From: Posidonia oceanica
Taxonomy: Eukaryota > Streptophyta > Magnoliopsida > Alismatales > Posidoniaceae
Assembly: GCA_037176725.1 (NCBI GenBank)
Contig: JAZBRS010000037.1
Coordinates: forward strand, 10,558,001 to 10,622,000
Length of the DNA: 64,000 bases
Direction: 5' to 3'
The position numbers and the translations under genes are program-made. The first letter of the stretch is position 1. The number at the start of each line of letters is the position of its first letter. Under the pieces are notes generated by a model, which had not been told where the DNA came from, searched no databases, and was given only the letters and a program-made list of their open reading frames with translations. This document shows, in pieces, positions 21,540 through 30,153 of this stretch.

Positions 21540-22200
21540 AGTAGTTTGGGGTACCAGCCCGCAAGGGACACAGCTGAGGGCGATTAGCTGGGGACTCAGC
21601 TGGGGTGACCAGCCGAGAGAAGTGTCAGGTTGACGGACCTTTCGCCGAGCAGTTTTGGGGTGCCAGCCCGCAAGGGATTCAGCTGAGGGCGATCAGCTGG
21701 GGGACTCGACTGGGGATGACCAGCCGAGAAGAGTGTCGGGTTGACGGACCTTCCGCCGAGCAGTTTTGGGGTGCCAGCCCACAAGGGATTCAGCTGAGGG
21801 CGATCAGCTGGGGACTCGACTGGGGATGACCAGCCGAGAAGAGTGTCAGGTTGACGGACCTTTCGCCGAGCAGTTTGGGGTGCTAGCCCGCAAAAAAACT
21901 CAGCCGAGAAGAGGACTCAACCGGGGATGATCAGCTGGGGAGGATACCACAGGGCGGCCAAAAGATGCCCCTGGTATCAGGATGATACCAGGGGATGGTC
22001 GATGCGCCCCTGGCATCAGGATGCAAAGATAGATAAGTGAGTGGATGGATGATAGGTTGACGAACCCATCGTCGAGCAGTTTGGGGTGCCAGCCCGCAGG
22101 GGACTCAGCTGAGGATGAACAGCTGAGGAGGATGACAGGTTGACGGACCTTTCGCTGGGCAGTTTGGGGTGCCAGCCCGCAAGGGATAATGATCCAGCCG
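21540..22200 (-). repeat. 83-bp tandem array of B (diverged)
   Basis: Repeated units with GGTTGACGGACCTTTCGCCG, AGCAGTTTGGGGTGCCAGCC and CAGCTGAGG(A/G)TGATCAGCTG-like segments. Here the array is irregular and interrupted by a second stem-loop copy at 21968-21994. Regular 83-bp spacing is clear in A and D. Confidence 0.8.
21968..21994 (-). repeat. Perfect 11-bp stem-loop of B, copy 2, with compensatory change
   Basis: Arms CCCCTGGTATC and GATACCAGGGG with a 5-nt loop. Relative to copy 1 at 21448, both arms changed at the same pair (G-C to A-T), so the stem stays perfect. Confidence 0.8.
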
Positions 22201-22491
22201 GGGATGACCAGCTGGGGATGCTAGACGGCGGAGCTTGGTGTCACGGGCCTGCAGATGCTCTGGGCTCCGGATTGGGTGCTGAGGACTTCGCCGCGCTGGG
22301 ATGTCTGCAAGTCTGATTAGAGGGTCCAAGATAATGATGATGATGATATGCAATGCAGCAAAGAGTCTTGATGTGCAAGCAGAAAGCAGAAACAGTTTCT
22401 ATTGATATGATCTTGATAAGTACAATGCCTTGGCAGGCCAGAAACGTACAGCACAATTTGGAAGAAGACCACATGAAGGTCGCACAAGGGC
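22201..22491 (-). other. 3' ORF to array spacer of B
   Basis: About 290 bp of non-coding sequence after the 3' ORF stop, aligning with 45014-45290 of A. A short (GAT)n-like run lies near 22331-22350. No feature is assigned. Confidence 0.5.
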
Positions 22492-23694
22492 CTAGTCAAC
22501 CCGGGCCTTCTTCGGCTGTCTGGAGTCGGGGAATAAGGGGCCGCCTGGCGGGACCTCAGTGATTGGCCAGAGCTGTCGGACTTCGGCTTCATAATCAGGA
22601 GTGCATCCTGTACCTCTCACAGCTGCAATGTCTGTGGATTGGACCCCGTGCTGCATCAGACTAGCAAGCTTCTTGGTCGGGGCAGTGGTGCTGAGAGGAT
22701 AAGTCTGTAGAAGCTCGGGCGCTGTACTGTCGATGAAGGCGCCCTGCTGGAAGCCGAATTGGCGCATGACCCTGATTGGATGGTACTCTACGCCTGCTGT
22801 GAAGCCTGGAAGAATGATCAGCCGCGTGTCACGCGCGCTGAAGAAGATTGTGAATGGCTCTGCTGCAGAAGGAATGATGCGCCAGATCACAGCGTCGTCA
22901 GTCAGTGCTGACAGCCTCTCGTACTCGTCTTTGACGCTCTTTTCTGCTCTGGTACGGGCGCTGCTGCAGTAGGCTTCGAAGGCGTGCACTTGAGGGTGCA
23001 GGAAGTTCATCTCTAAGTGCGCGGTCAGCCAGACTTGTATGAGTGCTCCGCAACCGTGGAAGTGGCGACAGCGATGAGAAATGCGGTCCAGCCCGCGATA
23101 GGTCTCTGCCAAGACGACTGGTGCCAGGTCTATGTGCTGGGTCACCACAGCTAGTGCAATTTTTGCGACTTCGATGGCCAGTATCAGTCGGCCATGAGTG
23201 AAGATTAGTTCGCCCAGAAAGCGGATGACGAATCCTCGGAGCCACAGCTCATCTCCGAGGTCAGCACGCTTGTTCAAGATATCCTCAAAGTATGCAAGGC
23301 GAAGCATAGGCTCTGGTCCACTGGTGCATATTAGCTTCTGTTGGCAGTCTTGAGTGGAGAGACCAGTCAGTTGGTTCAGGACCCGGAGATATCCGTCGTG
23401 CCTCATGAAAACAGGCGGCCCCAAGATCTTTGAAAAGCCGCATATCCGACGCACCTCTTCTAGTGTAGGTGTCAGTTCAGTTTTGTTGAAGCGGAAGACA
23501 TGATACGCCGGCTTCCAGAATCTCACGGCGGCACACAAAAGGTGGCGGCTGACCTCCACATCAGCAGCCTTTAGCAGCTTGGTTGGTATGCCCCACAGGC
23601 GCAACTTTTCACAGTCTATCTGAGTGAGCTTGCCGATCCATTCTCGCAGGGTTTCCGAGCAATGTGCGGGAGTCAGTAGAGTAGGAAAACCCAT
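22492..23694 (-). CDS. 3' ORF of element B, plant mobile domain (PMD)-like protein, 400 aa
   Basis: An intact 400-codon ORF downstream of pol, in the element's sense direction. It starts MGFPTLLTPAHCSETLREW, the Met shared with A. The region around residues 60-90, FWKPAYHVFRF followed by TELTPTLEEVRRICGF, has the layout of plant mobile domain / PMD-like proteins (W/F-x-P-x-x-H-x-F, then E-x-TPTLEEV-x-x-I-x-GF), a domain known from some Ty3/gypsy and Mutator elements and from host MAIN/MAIL proteins. The family assignment is my pattern recognition, not a search result. No signal peptide, membrane segment or zinc knuckle is seen; the C-terminus is basic (RQPKKARVD).

About 47 of 400 residues differ from the A copy, with no indel and no stop. 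Gag-pol of the same element is broken, so the intactness is notable. Expression could be by subgenomic or spliced RNA; no signal was identified. Confidence 0.85.
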   Translation of the reverse strand: MGFPTLLTPAHCSETLREWIGKLTQIDCEKLRLWGIPTKLLKAADVEVSRHLLCAAVRFWKPAYHVFRFNKTELTPTLEEVRRICGFSKILGPPVFMRHDGYLRVLNQLTGLSTQDCQQKLICTSGPEPMLRLAYFEDILNKRADLGDELWLRGFVIRFLGELIFTHGRLILAIEVAKIALAVVTQHIDLAPVVLAETYRGLDRISHRCRHFHGCGALIQVWLTAHLEMNFLHPQVHAFEAYCSSARTRAEKSVKDEYERLSALTDDAVIWRIIPSAAEPFTIFFSARDTRLIILPGFTAGVEYHPIRVMRQFGFQQGAFIDSTAPELLQTYPLSTTAPTKKLASLMQHGVQSTDIAAVRGTGCTPDYEAEVRQLWPITEVPPGGPLFPDSRQPKKARVD

Positions 23695-25170
23695 TACGCT
23701 GATTTGCAGAGGGACAGGCAGATAGCTGCAGAAACTTGAAGGTACCTGCTATCAATAAACAGTCAGATCTCGCAGGCATACAATCTTTGACAACAAGCAG
23801 AAGCTGAGACTGAAAATGTAGTTCCATATGCATTCAGCAATTGATGACAGAGCATAGCAATTAAGCTCAAATAAACAAAGGGAATTGGCAGCAGTTCGGT
23901 GAATGCGGGGGCAAGGGCCGGCAGGTGATCTGGACCGGTGCATCTTGAGTGTCGTCGATGCGCCTCTGCTGGGGAGGAGTACTGCCTCAGGGCCTGAGCG
24001 GATTGCAGAGCGGAGAGATTGGCAGAAGGGGAAAGGAAAGAAAGAAGATGCATGAATGCAAGATGCTAGTGATATGCTTATGAGGATGAATATTATTGGA
24101 TGAATAAGTATGTTTGAATGGATGGGTATGCTGGGGTGGATGCTTGAGTGCCCTCAGCGTATGGAGTGCTTTGGTGCCTGCTGCAGAGGAAGGGAGTGGT
24201 CCTTGACTCGCTGGGCCCTACTCAGACTCTCGGCTTATTGGTGGCGCTCCGGAACAGGTTGTTGGCATTATAGGTGGTGATGTGGTGAGGACAGGCTACT
24301 GGCCGCACTCTCAGGACCTACACCTATTCTTTCAGCTCTCTTTTTTTGAAAGGTTTCTCCCTCATAGATATGCAGTCTTTCTCTGCCCCTAGCTAGGAGA
24401 AAGTATGTGTTTGCTCTTGGGAGGATGTGGTAGACCCCTTTTCCAGGCTTGACATGCTGGGGATCCCTAGTAAAGTGTGGGGGATAACGGTGCCTGTGTT
24501 TTTTTTGGGCTGCCTTTGCCCTTTTCTTCTTCTTTTTTTTTGTTTTGCTTGCTTTTCTCCCTTTTTTTCTTTTTGTTTTTGTTCTATCTCTTTTTTCCCC
24601 TTTTTTTTTGTTTTTTTTTTTGATCTCTTTTTTTCTTCTCTCTTTTTTCAGGCTTTTCCTATCCCCATTCTGGTGGCAAAAGAAGGGTGCTTGGATTTAG
24701 GCTTTGGGTCTGCTGTGTGATGGGCAGAAGGAGCAGGGTTAGACTGCACACCCCTATCTCTAGGGTCGGCTTCTGTCTTCGTCTTCTGTTCCTTGGAGAT
24801 GCCCAAACCTAGATGCCTATTCTCACTTTTTTTTTAAGCTCACAACCTAACATTTTTTCTCCCTCAGAGGTGTATGTCCTTGCGAGATTAGGCGGTTCGC
24901 CTGTCCTTATTGGTGGTGGCTCCCTCACTTGCTAAGACATCTAAGTAGTGCCAGGTGAGGCAGGGTGACTCTTTCCAGAGCAGGCAAGCACTTCCGGTTG
25001 TCATCACCGGGCAGAAGATGCGATGTTTGAGAGGATGATGATGATGATTTTAAGTAGAAGGAATGCAAGAGTTGAAAGGGTGATGATGATGATTCGAAGG
25101 GAAGGAATGCAAGAAGGCGAGAATGTGAGTGCAGGTGGGAGAAGGGCATCCGCAACGGGACTGCTTTCGG
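23695..25170 (-). other. pol-to-3'ORF spacer of B with long A/G tract
   Basis: About 1.48 kb with no conserved ORF. It contains, in sense, a purine-rich tract (24519-24650 on the plus strand as T/C) with runs of up to about 12 A. The spacer aligns with A 42359-43810 and C 1-1279. It could hold a splice acceptor, promoter or internal priming site for the 3' ORF message; none can be proved from sequence. Confidence 0.55.
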
Positions 25171-28100
25171 CTACTGATAGTATCTCTTCAGATAGCAGAG
25201 GTTGACGGGCTCAGACTGCTCGACCTGGTCCATATCCTCAAGAGTTACAGCGCCTCCCGAGAAGATCTGCTTGACCACAAAGGGGCCACGCCAATTGGGT
25301 CGGAATTTCCCTCGACCGTCAGGCAAATGAATGGCGCGCAAGACAAGGTCCCCTGGCTGGAAACTTCTGGGCTGGACCTTTTTCAAGAATGCTCTGGCCA
25401 TCCGCTTCTGATAGCAGCGAGCGTTGTGCATGGCTTGCAATCTGCGCTCATCAATCAGGTTCAGTTGGACGCAGCGGTCTTCGACCCATTCTGCTCCTTC
25501 CAACTCAGCTTCCCGCAGGATCCGCAGAGAGGGGATTTCCACTTCAACAGGTAACACCGCTTCCATGCCGTACACCAGGGAGTACGGGGTAGCTCCTGTA
25601 GAGGTCCGGATTGACGTCCTGTACGCCCAGAGCGCGTACGGGAGCTTGTCGTGCCAATCCTTGTGGATTTCTGCCATTTTCTTCAGAATCTTGACAATGT
25701 TCTTGTTTGCAGATTCCACTGCTCCGTTCATCTGAGGCCGATAAGGCGAGGATCGATGGTGCTTGATCTTGAGACTCTGCAGGTATTCTTCGACCCTTTT
25801 GGCAATGAAGTTTGAGCCGTTATCAGAGATGATAGAGTGCGGGACCCCATATCGGGCAACAATATTGTTTCTGATAAATTTTTCTGTTGCCGCAGCGGTG
25901 ACTGTCCTGTAAGAGGCTGCTTCCACCCACTTGGTAAAGTAATCGATCGCTACCAGAATGTAACGATGACCATTTGAAGCAGCAGGGTGGATGGCGCCAA
26001 TGACATCGATCCCCCAGATGGAGAAAGGCCATGGCGAAGACGTGTTGTGCAGCTGATGTGGAGGGGCCTTGATAAAGTTACCATGGATTTGACAGTTGTG
26101 GCATCTACGCACGAACCGGCAGCAGTCGGCTTCCATGGTCTGCCAGAAATATCCTTGAAGCATAATCTTCTTGGCCAGGAGGACGCCGTTCATGTGCGGG
26201 CCACAGGTCCCCGCATGCACTTGAAGCATTAGCGTGTCAGCCTCCGATTTGTTCAGGCAGCGCAGTAGCATTTTATTGTAAGACCTTCTGTACAGCTGCC
26301 CGGCCCCTAACACATATTTTGACGCCAGACGCGCCAAAGTTCTCTTGTCTGTTGCCGTGGTATCAGGAGGAAAGCTACCAGATTCCAGGAAGGATTTTAT
26401 GTCTTGATACCAGGGCTGCCCCTCTGCGGGATCCGCTTCCTCTATGCTCTTGCAGTATGCAGGCTGTTCAATGCGAGTGACCGATACATCCACAGTGCTG
26501 TCTTCTGAAATGGTGAGCCAGGATGCCAGAGTTGCTAGTGCGTCTGCATACGCGTTCTTTGCTCTGTTCAGGTACGTGAAGCGGATGCTCTTGAATTTTT
26601 CCATCAGCCTCAGCAGGTGTTCGTGATACGGCACAAGCTTGGGATCTTTTGTCTTCCAATCGCCGTTCACTTGAGAAATCTCCAGCATGGCATCGCCGTG
26701 CACATGCAGCTTCTGCGCCTCATGTTCGAGGGCGACTTTCATCCCTAGGATGCACGCTTCATACTCTGCTTCATTGTTTGTGCAGGTGAAAGTCAGCTTC
26801 CTCGCGAAAGGAGTCATCTGTCCTTGGGGCGTGGTCAGCACTGCGCCTACGCCTCGGCCCTTCTTGTTGACTGCACCATCAAAGTAGAGCTGCCATTCCT
26901 CTGCCTCTTCAGGATCTTTCTGCTTAGAGTCCTCCATTGCAAAAAGAATGTCTTCATCAGGGAACTGCGTCTGGAGGGGCTGGTATTCAGGCAGAGGGAG
27001 GTCAGCAAGATGGTCTGCCATTGCTTGACCCTTCATGGACTTCTGTGTGACAAAGGTGATGTCGTACTGAGACAATAACACCTGCCACTTAGCACATCTG
27101 CCCACCATGGCCGGCTTCTGAAAGAGGAATTTGATGGGATCATGCCGGCATAAGAGCTGCACTGGGTATGCCATCATGTAGTGTCTCAGCTTCTGTGCAG
27201 CCCAGACAAGGGACAGGCAAGTCTTCTCTAGTGTTGTGTACCTGGCTTCACATTCATTAAACTTTTTACTCAGGTAGTAGATGGCGCGCTCCTTCCTACC
27301 AGTTTCGTCATGTTGGCCCAAGACGGCGCCCATGGAATGCTGCGTGGTAGAAAGGTAGAGAAGCAAAGGTCTCCCCGGCGTAGGCAGGACTAGGACAGGA
27401 GGCTTGGTCAACAGCTGCTTGATCTTGGCAAATGCAGCCTGACACTCCTCGCTCCAGTGAATCTGCGCATTCTTCCTCAAGAGCTTGAAAATGGGTTCAC
27501 AGATGGGCGTAAGCTGTGCAATGAAGCGACTGATATATTGTAAACGCCCAAGCAGACTTCTGACTTCTTTTTCAGTTCTAGGGGGTGGCATGTCCACGAT
27601 GGCTTGTGCTTTCAACGGGTCCACCTCAATCCCCCTTTGACTAACAATGTAGCCGAGCAATTTGCCAGAAGATACCCCGAATACGCACTTCTTGGGATTC
27701 AAGCGCAGCTTGTACTTCCGTAGACGGTCAAAGAGCTTTCTGAGACATGCAAGATGATCCTCGGGCTCTTTGGTTTTGGCAATCATATCGTCTACATAGA
27801 CCTCCACTTCTTGGTGCATGAGGTCATGGAATAGCGCAGTCATGGCCCTCTGATAGGTTGCACTAGCATTCTTCAGGCCGAACGGCATGACTTGGTAGCA
27901 GAAGACTCCCCAAGGGGTGATGAATGAAGTCTTTTCCATGTCTTCTTCTGCCATCTTGATCTGATTGTATCCAGAAAAGCCGTCCATGAAGGAGAGCATT
28001 TTGTGGCCCGCTGTATTGTCGACTAGGACATCAATATGAGGCAATGGGAAGTCGTCCTTGGGACTCGCCTTGTTCAGGTCCCTGTAGTCGATGCAGATCC

Positions 28101-30153
28101 GGATTCGGCCATCTTTCTTGGGCACAGGTACAATGTTTGCCAGCCATTCAGGATAAAGAACGACCTTCAGAAAGTTGACTCCCAGCTGCTTCATTATCTC
28201 TTCTTTGATCATGAGCAGCCACTGCGGTCGCCATCTTCTTAGCTTCTGCTTTACTGGCTTGGCATCTGGATTTAAAGGCAGATTGTGCACCACTATCTCT
28301 ATGTCAAGGCCGACCATATCTTCATAACTCCAGGCGAAGACATCCGCATATTCCCTCAGGAATGCAATGAATTCTGCTCGAGCCTGGGCGGACAGCTGGG
28401 CACTGATGCAAACTTCTCTAACTTCCTCAGCTGTGCCAATGTTAACAACCTCCGTTTCTTCTTCAACATGGAGGTTGGGGCCTTCTGGGTTGTCGTCATA
28501 GGGCCGGAACTCGGGCAAAGGTTCGTCAGTCTCATCCATGCCCGTATCATCCTCCTCTCCATAGGCAATAAGTTCTGAGAGGATCTCTTTTTCAAAAGAG
28601 GGACTTGTGATGTCGAAAGAGTGCATGTGTTCCGCTGCCTGGCCCTGGTGACGCTTCAGGATGGTCACGCTTACTCGAGTATTCTTGTAGCCTCGGTGCA
28701 CGACCTCCGTCCCAGCATCTCTTTCTGCTATTTGCTCTGGCCTGACTGACTCTGCTGAGTGCTCTGCTGATTCTGCTGAGGGCTCAACTGACTCTGCTGC
28801 TGATACTGCTGATTGCTCTGCTGACTGTGCTGCTGAGGCTGCTGAGGCATTCTGCTCTGCTGCTGCTGCATTTACTGCTGATGCTCCCCCCTCTGGGTCT
28901 TCTAGTGTGCTTGTGGAGGATACGCCGGACTGGCGGCTGATCTGGTCACTGCCGCTCGATACATTGCTCAGGTGAGGCATGGGTTGCACAAACCACCTAG
29001 ACCCGCCTTCTGGTTGAAGAGTGATGAGCTCATCTGGTCTAGGGGAGTCCGGCACTGCTGAGTCTTCTAGAACCATGATAGAAGCATGGTCCTCTTGCAG
29101 AGAAGGATCCGTGACTATGGCTTTTCCTTTCCTTTCTGCAGCTTGATGGTCTGCCAGGTCTTCCGCTATTGACTGGAGTTGTTCTTGATAAAGCAACTCT
29201 AAGTCGGACATCCAGGAATCGACCTGGGCTTCTATCGCCACTCCTTCTTCTTCGTCTGAGGGGGAGTCGACGTAGTAGGCGCCGGGGGCCTGCGGCACTG
29301 GCCCGGCTGCAGGATGGATCGCCGCCCTTGGAGTTTGCATGATCTGGTTCACGGGCGCGTCCGCTGATGGCAGTTCAGATGTAGAAGGCCCTAATAGAGA
29401 GGCCAGCGGTGCAACTGATGAATAAGCTTCCAGGGTCACTGCTGGAGAGTAAGCAGGGGTACTCTTTGGAGGGCTCAAGGGCCCGGAGAATGTAGTGTTC
29501 AGTTGGCCTTTTGTATCGGGCCGTAACTGAGAGAGCGCAGCCTCTGACGCCATAGGGTCTTGCCATGAGAGCTGCTGTAGGTCGTCAGGAGAATGCGGAG
29601 CGGACTGCCCCAGCTGCATTCCTGGAGTTGATGCTAAAGGAGCGGGCTGGGCCACGCTGCTGTCTGAATTGATAGACTGCCCCTCCAGAGATGGGGGCAG
29701 TGGCACTGATGTGTCTGTGACCGTTGGTGGCATACTTGGTTCTGCCAGGAGGAGTGTCTCCGACTCCTGCACTGCTGCTGACTGTTGCTGGGGAACTGAT
29801 GTGGCTGGAAAAGGATGAGAACTTGCATCTGCCACAGGGCCTGCTGAACTGCCTGCTGTTTCTGCCAGAGGGGGAGCTGAACAAACTGACTGTGGGGCCT
29901 CTACTCTGACCACTGTTTCTGCTGAGTTGATTGGGACTGCCTCTGTTGCATCAGACTGCTCCTCATCCGAGTAGTAGTCCTCAATACACACCCAATCCTC
30001 TGCCGGCGCTGTGGCTTGGTAGTCGGTTGATCCCAGAATTCCTGGACTGGTAAAGTTAGTGAGGTCTCTGGGAATGGCTGGTGCGCGATCTTTGAGCTGG
30101 AAGCAGTGATCTTCGTTGGGCTTTGGTTCGTAGCCGAGGCCTTCCGACTTTCT
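25171..30153 (-). CDS. pol: pol part of the B polyprotein: linker, RT, RNase H, aRNH, integrase
   Basis: Open from just after the in-frame TGA at 30154-30156 to TAG at 25171-25173, in the same frame as gag, so it is the 3' part of one polyprotein and has no start of its own. Order, numbered from the gag Met at 33948: low-complexity linker to about 1895 (Ser/Ala/Glu/Pro-rich); RT from KQKLRRWRP with IDYRDLNKA, MPFGLKNASATYQR and the catalytic YVDD (27787-27798, about residue 2050); RNase H with LGQHDETG and YYLSKKF; a second, archaeal-type RNase H near 2356 with YFDGAVN, NNEAEYEA, HGDAML and NAYADALA; integrase with VHAGTCGPHMNG and CHNCQ zinc residues, then the D,D,E residues in WGIDVIG, SDNGSNF and GAVESANK; ends CYLKRYYQ.

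All catalytic residues I looked for are present. The aRNH marks the Tat lineage. No chromodomain is seen. Confidence 0.93.
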   Translation of the reverse strand, partial: RKSEGLGYEPKPNEDHCFQLKDRAPAIPRDLTNFTSPGILGSTDYQATAPAEDWVCIEDYYSDEEQSDATEAVPINSAETVVRVEAPQSVCSAPPLAETAGSSAGPVADASSHPFPATSVPQQQSAAVQESETLLLAEPSMPPTVTDTSVPLPPSLEGQSINSDSSVAQPAPLASTPGMQLGQSAPHSPDDLQQLSWQDPMASEAALSQLRPDTKGQLNTTFSGPLSPPKSTPAYSPAVTLEAYSSVAPLASLLGPSTSELPSADAPVNQIMQTPRAAIHPAAGPVPQAPGAYYVDSPSDEEEGVAIEAQVDSWMSDLELLYQEQLQSIAEDLADHQAAERKGKAIVTDPSLQEDHASIMVLEDSAVPDSPRPDELITLQPEGGSRWFVQPMPHLSNVSSGSDQISRQSGVSSTSTLEDPEGGASAVNAAAAEQNASAASAAQSAEQSAVSAAESVEPSAESAEHSAESVRPEQIAERDAGTEVVHRGYKNTRVSVTILKRHQGQAAEHMHSFDITSPSFEKEILSELIAYGEEDDTGMDETDEPLPEFRPYDDNPEGPNLHVEEETEVVNIGTAEEVREVCISAQLSAQARAEFIAFLREYADVFAWSYEDMVGLDIEIVVHNLPLNPDAKPVKQKLRRWRPQWLLMIKEEIMKQLGVNFLKVVLYPEWLANIVPVPKKDGRIRICIDYRDLNKASPKDDFPLPHIDVLVDNTAGHKMLSFMDGFSGYNQIKMAEEDMEKTSFITPWGVFCYQVMPFGLKNASATYQRAMTALFHDLMHQEVEVYVDDMIAKTKEPEDHLACLRKLFDRLRKYKLRLNPKKCVFGVSSGKLLGYIVSQRGIEVDPLKAQAIVDMPPPRTEKEVRSLLGRLQYISRFIAQLTPICEPIFKLLRKNAQIHWSEECQAAFAKIKQLLTKPPVLVLPTPGRPLLLYLSTTQHSMGAVLGQHDETGRKERAIYYLSKKFNECEARYTTLEKTCLSLVWAAQKLRHYMMAYPVQLLCRHDPIKFLFQKPAMVGRCAKWQVLLSQYDITFVTQKSMKGQAMADHLADLPLPEYQPLQTQFPDEDILFAMEDSKQKDPEEAEEWQLYFDGAVNKKGRGVGAVLTTPQGQMTPFARKLTFTCTNNEAEYEACILGMKVALEHEAQKLHVHGDAMLEISQVNGDWKTKDPKLVPYHEHLLRLMEKFKSIRFTYLNRAKNAYADALATLASWLTISEDSTVDVSVTRIEQPAYCKSIEEADPAEGQPWYQDIKSFLESGSFPPDTTATDKRTLARLASKYVLGAGQLYRRSYNKMLLRCLNKSEADTLMLQVHAGTCGPHMNGVLLAKKIMLQGYFWQTMEADCCRFVRRCHNCQIHGNFIKAPPHQLHNTSSPWPFSIWGIDVIGAIHPAASNGHRYILVAIDYFTKWVEAASYRTVTAAATEKFIRNNIVARYGVPHSIISDNGSNFIAKRVEEYLQSLKIKHHRSSPYRPQMNGAVESANKNIVKILKKMAEIHKDWHDKLPYALWAYRTSIRTSTGATPYSLVYGMEAVLPVEVEIPSLRILREAELEGAEWVEDRCVQLNLIDERRLQAMHNARCYQKRMARAFLKKVQPRSFQPGDLVLRAIHLPDGRGKFRPNWRGPFVVKQIFSGGAVTLEDMDQVEQSEPVNLCYLKRYYQ
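28745..28880 (-). repeat. Degenerate CTGCTGA-type repeat in the linker coding region of B
   Basis: Short units such as TCTGCTGA repeat on the plus strand, encoding the SAESAEHSAES-like segment of the linker. The corresponding stretch in A (41356-41465) ends at the breakpoint of A's RT deletion, so this region appears unstable. Confidence 0.6.
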
